In this document: piece by piece, positions 48,525 through 60,400 of the stretch | Layout: each line of letters begins with the position of its first letter | Position numbering within the stretch: position 1 is the stretch's first letter | Assembly (NCBI RefSeq): GCF_026230105.1 | Contig: NC_079478.1 | Span: 35,851,653 to 35,915,652 of the forward strand | DNA length: 64,000 nt | Direction: 5' to 3' | From: Diorhabda sublineata | Taxonomy: Eukaryota; Arthropoda; Insecta; Coleoptera; Chrysomelidae | The notes under the pieces: model-generated | Seen by the model: only the letters and a program-made list of their open reading frames with translations | Database searches by the model: none | What the model was told of the DNA's origin: nothing | Position numbers and translations under genes: made by a program

Positions 48525-49577
48525 TACGAGGGTTGCTACTTAAGTTTTAACATAGACAAATTTTCATATACCAACTGATCGGGCTCGAGATAAGGGGTAA
48601 TAATGCGTATTGCATTCAGATTTAGTCGTACAAACTAAAAACGAAGTTTTTGAATTCAGTTTTTGGTTTTGGTTCCCGATATGTAACCCACTGATTATCA
48701 AAGAAAACCACGAGAAAATCAGCTTGCACTAAGGAATCAGTATTAAAATCAGTTGAGTTGAATCATAAATATCAATATCATTGATTATATTTTTTGTAAA
48801 AACATATTTTTGTATAATTAGAATTTGTATATACATATTTCGTATCAGTTTTGGTACCTACTGGAAAGACTTTTTTTTTTGTTAGTTTTCCTGTATATTT
48901 ATGTATATTTATTTCCGATAATTATCAGGAAAAATCAAACGACCGACTTGCCCGTGTACATACAAATTGATAAGATTTATATTTTCGGTTGTGGCTAATG
49001 GTACGACAGTCGGAAAAATAAAAATATCTACTGTCTATTGAACGTTTTTAGAATTTCCAATAATAATGATAAATTCTCATCTGGTAATTTATATTTTTTA
49101 TATATTATTTGACAGAAATATATTAAAGGGTAATTGTTACAATGTAGTATGTACTGTGTACAGTAATTTCGTTATTTAATTACACTTAAGATAAACAAAA
49201 ACTTCTTTCGTGTCTATCAACATTTCTATAAATCTCGTACGTACTGAAGATGAAAAAGAAGCAGAAGAATCAGAAAAACACCTACCCAATCCTAACACGC
49301 GCACACAAAATAAAAAAAAAACCCTAAAATCAATTTTAGCTTTCAATTATTAGAACTAGATTATTAAATCCCGATGCCTGTTTTATAATACGAAATTGGT
49401 ACAAATATAAATCGGAATTTTGTTAAACAAACCTGAAATTTATTCTGTACAGTATTCCAGTGTTGCCACTTCTCAAAAAGCTCGCTAATGTACAAGTCCA
49501 GTGCGTTCATTTTTACACAACTAAATTTTTCGCGCGTTTATTCAAAAAACCCGGTTAATTATTGAACCACCCTCGTA
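48525..49577. mobile_element. Non-autonomous mariner-like element with paired termini
   Basis: Left TACGAGGGTTGCTACTTAAG and right ATTGAACCACCCTCGTA are inverted matches (CGAGGGTxG), each flanked by the TA that mariner insertion duplicates. The 1.05-kb interior has no transposase frame. Its right end shares a GTGTTGCCA(C/T)TTC block with the element at 6425. It is probably an internally replaced deletion derivative that was moved in trans. Confidence 0.7.
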
Positions 49578-50734
49578 TCTTGTTATTATGAAGGTCAATT
49601 ACCGAATGAATGATAAGAATCATCGACATCGCTTCTTTTTTTTTTGACCACAGAACTATTTTTGCAAGTCTGGGAACAGAATGATGAATCTGGTCAATAG
49701 GGTGCTTGAGATAGCAATTCAAATCTTCTTCTCGTCCAAATGCGGCTATTTTTGTCTGTAGATCGAACGATTCCCCATTTTCAGTCCATTGTTTTGATTG
49801 TTATTTTGTATTTGGTGTGGCATCAATGGAAAACGTTCATCATTGACGGCTGTCAAACAAATTCTAAACAACATGGCGTCTTAAAAGATAATTTTCAAGC
49901 ACCAGCCGCCATCTCTAGTTCAAGCCAGGAACTTATGAGACCGTTCTCGTGGGGGTAGAAAGATTCATAAATAAATAAAAAGAAAGTTGAAGATATGAAA
50001 GTTGATTTTGCGTTATATAAATTGCTCATTACTTGAATCATTAAATTTACGAATATGAGTTAAGGTTCCGAAATATTGAACGATTTATTCGCCCTCTATT
50101 GGTTTTCATATGAATTTGACGTACATTTACGTCAAAATGTTCATCACCTCGTATAAGACGATAATTTAAATCGACTCATATTTTTAAGTTAATTTCGTAA
50201 TGAGACAGTTATTCTACAAACTTTTACTTTTCAATTATTTTTTTTATTTTTCGAAAAAAACGAATCGAAATTAATTTTTTTTTCACATTTCATAGACTAA
50301 GTAAGGTGGGTACCGTTCTTTACAAAGGTATGGTTTTATAATGTTGTTTCGCCCCATAACTTAGGTCATACATTAGTGTTAGAAATTTTTGCTATTCATA
50401 ACAATGTTGTTTTTTTACATTTTGGTTTCCTCGATTTCCATTCTCGAATTCTCAAAGTATTTTCGTATATCTCATGCATGTAAAAATGTTCATTTGACTA
50501 TTAAAGTGATAAAACTTTCCCATATCGTTTTATTTTTGAAATACATCCTCAAACAAACATCAGAGTTATATATAAATATGGCAACAAGGTCCAAGTAATT
50601 AAAAAAAAAAACATTAAAATTCCTCGTATTAATGGAATTTTTTGTTGTTTGTTATGATCAACTTAAAACAAAGCCATCTACTATCAATTATTCGAAGTAA
50701 TAAACAAAGAAGTAATTGGCAACCAGCTTTTTAG
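49578..50734. other. Unassigned spacer
   Basis: No firm gene. The minus strand near 49680-49760 reads RRRFELLSQAPY, which loosely recalls the region before the third Asp of mariner transposases, and a + frame at 49740-49958 is open but unrecognised. The frame at 50389-50598 is hydrophobic AT-rich noise. Confidence 0.4.
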
Positions 50735-53400
50735 ATTAAAGGAAACTGTAATTGAAAATAAAAATCCATCACAAACTATAGGAAATATACTTATACGTAC
50801 GATATGGCACTATAAATAAAGAAAGGTAACTGTAATTAAATAAAATCAATAGGTTCAGAGTTTGTTCAATAGATGGCGTACGATAGGAAAGTATAAATAA
50901 TGAAAGGTAACTGTAATTAAATAAAAGTAAACTGTAATTGAAAATAAAAATTTATCGATCTCAAATTATAGATATTTATTAAATAAATATGGAGCAGGTT
51001 CAGAGCTTGTTAAATAGATGGCGTACGATATGGCACTATAAATAATGAAAGGTAACTGTAATTAAATAAAATCAATAGGTTCAGAGTTTGTTCAATAGAT
51101 GGCGTACGATAGGAAAGTATAAATAATGAAAGGTAACTGTAATTAAATAAAAGTAAACTGTAATTGAAAATAAAAATTTATCGATCTCAAATTATAGATA
51201 TTTATTAAATAAATATGGAGCAGGTTCAGAGCTTGTTAAATACATGGCGTACGATATGGCACTATAAATAATGAAAGGTAACTGTAATTAAATAAAATCA
51301 ATAGGTTCAGAGTTTGTTCAATAGATGGCGTATGATAGGAAAGTATAAATAATGAAAGGTAACTGTAATTAAATAAAAGTAAACTGTAATTGAAAATAAA
51401 AATTTATCGATCTCAAATTATAGATATTTATTAAATAAATATGGAGCAGGTTCAGAGCTTGTTGAATAGATGGCGTACGATATGGCACTATAAATAATGA
51501 AAGGTAAACTGTGGTTAAAAATAAAAATTTATCGATTTGAAATTATAGATATTCCATAAATAAATATAGAGTGGGTTCATAGATTGATCAATAGATGGCC
51601 CATGTTATAGCAGTATAAATAATAAAAGGCAACTGTAATTCATAATGAACGAATTATATAAATTCAATTACATAACATAAATACCCGAATATAAAGAAGT
51701 TTCAGCGATTGTTTCGTAGATATTGAGAATAAAATCAAACTGTAATTGAAGATAAAATTCAATTGATTTCAAATTATAGAAATTCCATATTTAAATATAA
51801 ATCAAGTTCAGAACTTGTTCGATAGATGGTGTACGATAAGACAGTAAAAATAAAAAAAGGCAATTGTGATCCGAAATTGACGAATTATGGATATTAAATT
51901 AATATGAATATAAAACAAATTTTGCGATTGTTCAGCGGTTTTAGAATAAAAGAAAACTGTAATTGGAAATAAAGATAAATCGATCTCAAATTATATAAAT
52001 TCAATATATAAATATAAATCAAGTTTAGAACTTGTTTAATAGATGGCGTACGATATGACAGTAAATATAATAAAAGGGAACTGTGACTTAAAATTGATGA
52101 GATTAGATATTGAATTATTACGAATGTAAAACAAGTTCAGGGACATTTCAGTAGATTTAAAATTAAAAGAAACTGTAATTGGAAATAAAGATAAATCGAT
52201 CTCAAATTATATAAATTCAATATATAAATATAAATCAAGTTTAGAACTTGTTTAATAGATGGCGTACGATATGACAGTAAATATAATAAAAGGGAACTGT
52301 GACTTAAAATTGATGAGATTAGATATTGAATTATTACGAATGTAAAACAAGTTCAGGGACATTTCAGTAGATTTAAAATTAAAAGAAACTGTAATTGGAA
52401 ATAAAGATAAATCGATCTAAAATTATATAAATTCAATATATAAATATAAATCAAGTTTAGAACTTGTTCAATAGATGGCGTACGATATGACAGTAAATAT
52501 AATAAAAGGGAACTGTGACTTAAAATTGATGAGATTAGATATTGAATTATTACGAATGTAAAACAAGTTCAGGGACATTTCAGTAGATTTAAAATTAAAA
52601 GAAACTGTAATTGGAAATAAAGATAAATCGATCTCAAATTATATAAATTCAATATATAAATATAAATCAAGTTTAGAACTTGTTTAATAGATGGCGTACG
52701 ATATGACAGTAAATATAATAAAAAGGAACTGTGACTTAAAATTGATGAGATTAGATATTGAATTATTACGAATGTAAAACAAGTTCAGGGACATTTCAGA
52801 AGACTTAAAATTAAAAAAAACTGTAATTGAAAATATAAATTAATCCATTTCAAATTATACAAATTCATTATATAAATATAAATCAAGTTCAGAGCTTGTT
52901 CAATAGATGGCGTACGATACGACAGTGAAAATAATAAAAGGGAACTGTGAGACTGGAAATTGATGATGTATAGATATTAAATTATTATGAATATGAAACA
53001 AGTTCGGTAGATATTCAAAATAAAAGGAAACCGTAATGGAAAATAAATTTTGTCAACCTCAAATTATATAAATTCAATACATAGATACCAGTCAAGTACA
53101 GAGTTTGTTCAATAGATGGCGTACGATAGAAGAATGAATAATTTATATGAACTGGGATTCAAAGTGAACTAATTTTAGGAATTCAATTAATTCTAAAAAA
53201 AACTAGATCAGCGTGTATCCAATAGATATTTAGAATAAAAGGAAACTGTAATTAAAAATGAACACTTTTCTATTTTATTACAGAAATTGAACTAATGTAA
53301 TTTAAACGTAGATTGAGGCTTTCTTCAATAGATGGCGATTGGTATAACAGTATTTAGAATAGCAGGGAACTGTAATTGGAAGCATAAACTAATCATTCTG
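50735..53400. repeat. Tandem array H, 216-226-bp monomers
   Basis: Two related subfamilies are joined. The left one has a 226-bp step (GGAGCAGGTT at 50991, 51217, 51443); the right one a 216-bp step (AAGTTTAGAACTTG at 52021, 52237, 52453, 52669). Both carry AATAGATGGCGTACGATA and a GGAAACTGTAATTG-like block. Copies at both edges and in the centre (51500-52000 and 52800-53400) are strongly diverged but keep the TAGATGGCGTACGAT word. No open frame. Confidence 0.95.
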
Positions 53401-53940
53401 GAATTATAGAGATGGGAATTGTGTAAATCATGTTGAATAGAAAATTCCATTGAAAATATTGTTAACAAGAAAAAAAATTGTATTGAGTTATGGAAAATTT
53501 TAATTTAAAACAAGTACTGAATGATTTTATTGAAATAGAAATTTCAAAAGTGAAAATTCATTCAAAGATGTAGGTTTCGAAAGCTGGGATTATTAAATTA
53601 ATGTTTTGCTATAATTTTGATATCGTTATTCGTATTTTTTGGGTCACTGAGCATTAATTTGGGATGTGCGGGTAAAAATATGGGGCTGAACTTTGTTTTT
53701 TAAACACTTTTCTACGAAATTATCGCACTTTTTCCAGTTTTTGGCTTATATCTTAGAACGGAAGCGTTTTTTCGACAAACTCTTACTATGCAAAATTAAA
53801 GTAGACAAAATTTTCTACATTTTTCGTCGTTCAAGTTTTTCTATGAGACTTACCACTTCGCCGCTAGAGCGCGCTAAATATACACATATCCATATCTAGT
53901 GAAACTCAACGTTGTTTACATCTTTCCTTTATGAAATTAG
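53401..53940. other. Spacer before an unknown gene's exon
   Basis: AT-rich; the frame at 53693-53899 has no motif. The stretch ends with TTTCCTTTATGAAATTAG, a usable splice acceptor in front of the exon at 53941. Confidence 0.45.
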
Positions 53941-54045
53941 GAAAATTGAAGTTTGTGAAGACGTCCAACATGTTGGAAATGTGTTCAAAATATCCGAGGC
54001 AAATCCAGAAAGCATTGCAGCAGCAGCAGCAACATCAATAAGAAG
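53941..54045 (+). CDS. Unknown gene, penultimate exon
   Basis: A 105-bp stretch between ATTAG and AAG|GTGACA. One frame is open throughout: KIEVCEDVQHVGNVFKISEA, NPESI, then a five-Ala run and TSIRR. The first base completes a codon from an upstream exon that I cannot find, and two bases (AG) carry over. That phase joins exactly to the exon at 56690, giving TSIRR-VVENQREW. The intron between (2.64 kb) contains a whole mariner element. I do not recognise the protein. The Ala run is a (GCA)n tract, so chance cannot be excluded. Confidence 0.45.
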
Positions 54046-55017
54046 GTGACAGCAAAAATAACTGTCCTACTTCTTTTTTGGAGCCTCTCTCGAAAAAACG
54101 TTTCAAGTGCCTTTCATTTTCAGTTTTTCTCTCGCTATTTCTACAGAATGTACTCGATGATAATTGTTCTCAATTTACAGATCAAACGAGGGTGATTTAA
54201 TCGCCCGCTTCGAAATTATTGGTGGATAAAAAGCTTAAAAAACAAGGGGAATTTTTCACCCTCCTTTTTTATGAACCAATAGTGAATTTGAAACGGGGGG
54301 ACGTCCAACCAATGACAGTTCACCCCGAATATATCGATGACTCATCTTAAATTATTATTTGATGTATTGATCATTTCGAATTTTGTCTCCCCGGAGTATT
54401 ATTTGAGGGTGGAGAATGTATAAAATTAGTACAGACAGACTAAAGTCAATTGGTGTCATTATTCAAACTATAAAATCGTACGTTTATATTTCAAGAATCG
54501 TCTGTGTGGAAAAGCGAATTTCCACGCAGTTTCGAGGACGTACCGAAGGATATTCGTCCTTAAATGTCTAAATCACAACTGTAAAACGCTTTCCAGGTGA
54601 CTTTAAACGTCGTCGTATAAGCTTGAGCGACAACCAGCGACATCTTCGAGAAAATTAACCTAATTGCACTGGACGACAAAGTTAGACAGTCCAGAATAGA
54701 TTCTATGAGGTGGTGAGTGCCAAAAAAGCACCAGGTATCTCTGCCGAGGTATCCTTTTGATTGTTGACTCATTAAGGTAGTTGCGTCGAAAAAATCATCG
54801 AAATAAAGCGCGTCAAAATCAGTCAGTCAGTCGATTCGTGATCCATTCCACAAAGTTTAGCTTTCCAAGGCTATTGTACGTGAATTTGGCTTTATAGAAA
54901 TTGAACACTCATCGTATAGCCCTGATCTGGTCTCGTTCGACCGAGGGACGTGTCGAGAGGTAAAAAATTTAAAAGCGAGCTTGAGTTCAAAAGGCGGACT
55001 CATGAACCGTTAGAGTT

Positions 55018-55172
55018 AGATCTATGAAACTTGACAGATGACATACCGGAAGTTACAGGCAGGATTGCCAATATTTATAATAGAATTTCCCTTGATACAT
55101 GAAATATATTTAGTTAGAAATGTCAATACAAATGTCAAAATTGTTTGATCTATGATTATAATTTGATAAAAA
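55018..55172. repeat. Direct repeat, left copy
   Basis: From TAGATCTATG to the ATTTGATAAAAAA run, matching 56107-56273 with a few substitutions and a ~10-bp insertion in the right copy. It contains GGCAGGATTGCCAATATTTA and a CTTGATACATGAA word. The two copies flank the first array I. Confidence 0.9.
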
Positions 55173-56085
55173 ACCTTAAATCTCAAATTGCATATTGATT
55201 TGACACTAATTTTGATATCAATTTTGACCTCAAATTGCACATTTATTTGACCTCGAATTTCCCATTCATTTGACATTAATATTAACCTCAATTCTCACAT
55301 TGATTTAACGTAAACTTTGACATCTAATGTCGCATTGATTTGACATCAATTTTGACCTCAAATGTCACATTGATTTGACATCAATTTTGACCTCAAATTG
55401 CACATTTATTTGACCTCGAATTTCACATAAATTTGACATTAATATCAACCTCAAATCTCACATTGATTTAACATAAACTTTGACATCTAATGTCACATTG
55501 ATTTGACATCAATTTTGACATCTAATGTCACATTGATTTGACATCAATTTTGACATCAAATTGCACATTTAATTGACCTCGAATTTCACATAAATTTGAC
55601 ATTAATATTAACCTCAAATCTCACATTGATTTAACATAAACTTTGACATCTAATGTCGCATTGATTTGACATCAATTTTAACCTCAAATGTCACATTGAT
55701 TTGACATCAATTTTGACCTCAAATTGCACATTTATTTGACCTCGAATTTCACATAAATTTGACATTAATATCAACCTCAAATCTCACATTGATTTGACAT
55801 CAATTTTGACCTCGAATTTCACATAAATTTGACATTAATATCAACCTCAAATCTCACATTGATTTAACATAAACTTTGACATCTAATGTCACATTGATTT
55901 GACATCAATTTTGACATCTAATGTCACATTGATTTGACATCAATTTTGACATCAAATTGCACATTTATTTGACCTCGAATTTCACATAAATTTGACATTA
56001 ATATTAACCTCAATTCTCACATTGATTTGACATCAATTTTGACCTCAAATTGCACATTTATGCGACTTCGAATTTGGATTTATAG
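55173..56085. repeat. Tandem array I-1, ~17/35-bp monomer
   Basis: Tandem TTGACATCAATTTTGACCTC, CACATTGATTTGACAT and related words, with a basic step of about 17-18 bp and a longer period near 118-160 bp (the CATAAACTTTGACATCTAATG block recurs). It lies inside the mariner relic between two direct repeats and is the same family as the large array at 57415. Confidence 0.93.
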
Positions 56086-56106
56086 AGATTGAACAAAAAT
56101 ATATGT

Positions 56107-56273
56107 TAGATCTATGTAAATTTGACAGATGACAGTAGAATCATACCGGAAGTTAAAGGCAGGATTGCCAATATTTATAATAGAATTTCCCTTGATACAT
56201 GAACGATATTTAGTTAGAAATGTCACTACAAACGTCAAAATTGTTTGATCTATGATTACAATTTGATAAAAAA
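56107..56273. repeat. Direct repeat, right copy
   Basis: Second copy of the 55018-55172 segment. The bases just before it (AATTTGGATTTATAGAGATTG) match the transposase stretch at 54885 (AATTTGGCTTTATAGAAATTG), so the duplication also took part of the mariner frame, with an internal deletion. Confidence 0.9.
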
Positions 56274-56339
56274 GAAAATGATAACAATACAAAACTTTTC
56301 TGTATCGATGTTTTACGTATATCTGAAAAATCACCCTCG

Positions 56340-56689
56340 CCCTTCAAAACAAATCGACTGACAGCTTTCACAATATGCAAAAATGTACTAATTGTTTGCT
56401 AACGTCAAAAGCACTTTTCTATCCGAAATATTATGCGTCGTACAATGCTGTCAATCACACGTCAAGGGGGCGCTGACCAGTCGACATGACAATAGTCCAC
56501 GACTCCCTATGATGGCTACTAATTATGTCGAGCTAGTTTTCAAAAGAAATCAGGGAAATTAGTTTTTTTCGTACATAAATTGGCAATTTGGCGGTTCACA
56601 ATTGATTATTAGATTTATTTTTAATTAAATTTTGTTTTGCATTTATTTATTTGCACACATTTGTATTATTATTGGTGTTTCATTTACAG
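56340..56689. other. 3' part of the unknown gene's last intron
   Basis: AT-rich; no repeat or open frame of note. Ends with GTGTTTCATTTACAG, a strong splice acceptor. Confidence 0.45.
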
Positions 56690-56783
56690 GGTTGTTGAAA
56701 ATCAACGGGAATGGAGAGCAACTGGAATTTCCGTAGGTTACATAGACGACAACGTAAAGAACAAATCTATAAAAAGTATTTAA
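56690..56783 (+). CDS. Unknown gene, last exon
   Basis: After CATTTACAG the frame that continues exon 53941-54045 reads VVENQREWRATGISVGYIDD and NVKNKSIKSI, then TAA at 56781-56783. AATAAA follows at 56839-56844, about 56 bp after the stop, as expected for a last exon. Codon use is less AT-rich than the surroundings. I do not recognise the protein family. Support is the phase match, the acceptor and the poly(A) signal; upstream exons were not found. Confidence 0.5.
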
Positions 56784-56838
56784 ACTAGTTTATTGACGAT
56801 ATTTCGTTTATATACAACTAATCGTACACTCAGACAGT

Positions 56839-56844
56839 AATAAA
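56839..56844 (+). terminator. Poly(A) signal AATAAA of the unknown gene
   Basis: Canonical AATAAA 56 bp after the stop codon at 56783, with a T-rich and GT-containing stretch following within 40 bp. It fits a cleavage site near 56860. Confidence 0.4.
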
Positions 56845-56859
56845 CGTTTGGGCAAAGAT

Positions 56860-57414
56860 TTTCTTGTACAGAATTGGTTTGAGATTCTTACTAGCAAACC
56901 AACGACTTTGAGAAATGTTTTTGACACTCAAATTTGTGAGCTGCTCCAAGGTCCTTCCAATAATGTGTGGATACACTCGTAGTTAATATATTATATAGTT
57001 TTTGTAAAGTAGAGGAAAAATGTGATGGTTTTGTCGCCGATTCAACTGCGCATGTTCTAATAAAAAAGTGAAAGTGTCAACTCCATAAAGACTACAATTG
57101 ATCTATTAAAAAATCGTCATCTAATTTATAGATTAATGAGTGAAATTATGAATTGAATTGTAATACGCTAAAACTGTTTAATTTATTGACGGAAAAAAAT
57201 TTTGAAACAAGGAAATGATTTTGAGAAAGAGGAAAAGTACTTGAACTAAAAATAGTTTACTAAAAAAATTTTGTTGTTCAAGATTTAACGTCTTGAGGAG
57301 AGTTAACTGTTTTTTTAGTGTATATTTCATAGAAAATAGTTTGTAAAAACTATTCTGAACCAATTTTTGGAATGGATTGTCTTTTTTCGTCTTTAAAATT
57401 CTGGCCGACCTTCA
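56860..57414. other. Spacer between the unknown gene and array I-2
   Basis: AT-rich DNA without a recognisable gene. The minus frame at 57178-57363 is a low-complexity Leu/Phe/Lys run and is taken as noise. Confidence 0.5.
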
Positions 57415-60400
57415 AATTATGCCGCCTGACATCAATTTTGACATTAATCTTGATATCAAATTGGATATTTAGAACACATTGATTTGTTATTAATTTTGGC
57501 CTCAAATTTCCTAATGATTTGGCCTCAAATTTCCTAATGATTTGGCTTCAAATTTTCCATTGATTTGACATTAATTTTGACATCAATTTTGGCCTCAAAT
57601 TTCACATTGATTTGACATTAATTTTGACATCAATTTTGGCCTCAAATTTCACATTGATTTGACATCAATCTTGACACCAAATTTCACATCGATTTGACAT
57701 TAATTTTGGCCTCAAATTTCCTAATGATCTGGTCTCAAATTTCCCATTGATGTGACATAAATTTTGACATCAGTTTTGGCCTCAAATTTCACATTGATTT
57801 GACATTAATTTTGACATCAATCTTGGCCTCAAATTTCCCATTGATTTGACATAAATTTTGAAATCAATTTTGGCCTCAAATTTCCCATTGATTTGACATT
57901 AATTTTGACATCAATTTTGACCTCAAATTTCACATTGATTTGACATTAATTTTGACATCAAATTTCCCATTGATTTGACATTAATTTTGGCCTCAAATTT
58001 CCTAATGATCTGGCCTCAAATTTCTCATTGATTTGACATTAATTTTGACCTCAAATTTCCTAATGATCTGGCCTCAAATTTCCCATTGATTTGACATTAA
58101 TTTTGACATCAATTTTGACCTCAAATTTCACAGTTATTTAACATCAATCTTGACATCAAATTTCACATGGATTTGACATTACTTTTGGCCTCAAATTTCC
58201 TAATGATCTGGTCTCAAATTTCCCATTGATTTGACATAAATTTTGACATCAGTTTTGGCCTCAAATTTCACATTGATTTGACATTAATTTTGACATCAAT
58301 CTTGGCCTCAAATTTCCCATTGATTTGACATAAATTTTGACATCAGTTTTGGCCTCAAATTTCACATTGATTTGACATTAATTTTGACATCAATCTTGGC
58401 CTCAAATTTCCCATTGATTTGACATAAATTTTGACATCAGTTTTGGCCTCAAATTTCACATTGATTTGACATTAATTTTGACATCAATCTTGGCCTCAAA
58501 TTTCCCATTGATTTGACATAAATTTTGACATCAATTTTGGCCTCAAATTTCCCATTGATTTGACATTAATTTTGACATCAATTTTGACCTCAAATTTCAC
58601 ATTGATTTGACATTAATTTTGACATCAATCTTGGCCTCAAATTTCCCATTGATTTGACATAAATTTTGACATCAATTTTGGCCTCAAATTTCCCATTGAT
58701 TTGACATTAATTTTGACATCAATTTTGACCTCAAATTTCACATTGATTTGACATTAATTTTGACATCAATCTTGGCCTCAAATTTCCCATTGATTTGACA
58801 TAAATTTTGACATCAATTTTGGCCTCAAATTTCCCATTGATTTGACATTAATTTTGACATTAATTTTGGCCTCAATTTTCCTAATGATCTGGCCTCAAAT
58901 TTCTCATTGATTTGACATTAATTTTGACATGAAATTTCCCATTGATTTGACATTAATTTTGGCCTCAAATTTCCTAATGATCTGGCCTCAAATTTCTCAT
59001 TGATTTGACATTAATTTTGACCTCAAATTTCACATTGATTTGACATTAATTTTGACATCAAATTTCACATTGATTTGACATCAATTTTGGCCTCAAATTT
59101 CCTAATAATTTGGCCTCAAATTTCCCATTGATTTAACATTAATTTTGACATCAAATTTCACATTGATTTGACATCAATCTTGACATCAAATTTCACATTG
59201 ATTTGACATTAATTTTGGCCTCAAATTTCCTAATAATTTGGCCTCAAATTTCCCATTGATTTAACATTAATTTTGACATCAAATTTCACATTGATTTGAC
59301 ATCAATCTTGACATCAAATTTCACATTGATTTGACATTAATTTTGGCCTCAATTTTCCTAATGATCTGGCCTCAAATTTCTCATTGATTTGACATTAATT
59401 TTGACATCAAATTTCCCATTGATTTGACATTAATTTTGGCCTCAAATTTCCTAATGATCTGGCCTCAAATTTCTCATTGATTTGACATTAATTTTGACCT
59501 CAAATTTCACATTGTTTTGACATTAATTTTGACATCAAATTTCACATTGATTTGACATCAATTTTGGCCTCAAATTTCCTAATAATTTGGCCTCAAATTT
59601 CCCATTGATTTAACATTAATTTTGACATCAAATTTCACATTGATTTGACATCAATCTTGACATCAAATTTCACATTGATTTGACATTAATTTTGACCTCA
59701 AATTTCACAGTTATTTGACATCAATCTTGACATCAAATTTCACATGGATTTGACATTACTTTTGGCCTCAAATTTCCTAATGATCTGGTCTCAAATTTCC
59801 CATTGATTTGACATAAATTTTTACATTAATTTTGACCTCAAATTTCACATTGATTTGACATTAATTTTGACATCAAATTTCACATTGATTTGACATCAAT
59901 TTTGGCCTCAAATTTCCTAATAATTTGGCCTCAAATTTCCCATTGATTTAACATTAATTTTGACATCAAATTTCACATTGATTTGACATCAATCTTGACA
60001 TCAAATTTCACATTGATTTGACATTAATTTTGGCCTCAAATTTCCTAATGATCTGGTCTCAAATTTCCCATTGATTTGACATAAATTTTGACATCAGTTT
60101 TGGCCTCAAATTTCACATTGATTTGACATTAATTTTGACATCAATCTTGGCCTCAAATTTCCCATTGATTTGACATAAATTTTGACATCAATTTTGGCCT
60201 CAAATTTCCCATTGATTTGACATTAATTTTGACATCAATTTTGACCTCAAATTTCACATTGATTTGACATTAATTTTGACATCAATCTTGGCCTCAAATT
60301 TCCCATTGATTTGACATAAATTTTGACATCAATTTTGGCCTCAAATTTCCCATTGATTTGACATTAATTTTGACATTAATTTTGGCCTCAATTTTCCTAA

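Larger units (their letters stand above)
54187..56339 (+). mobile_element. Mariner relic with a tandem array grown inside it
   Basis: Inverted ends CGAGGGTGATTT (54187) and AAATCACCCTCG (ending 56339) bound 2.15 kb. At 54885-54940 a frame reads GFIEIEHSSYSPDLVSFDRG, the third catalytic Asp region of a mariner transposase, so the element runs on the + strand; most of the upstream transposase is unreadable. Downstream, a 155-bp segment is present twice, on each side of the ~35-bp array. A normal mariner is about 1.3 kb, so the array accounts for most of the extra length. Confidence 0.7.
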
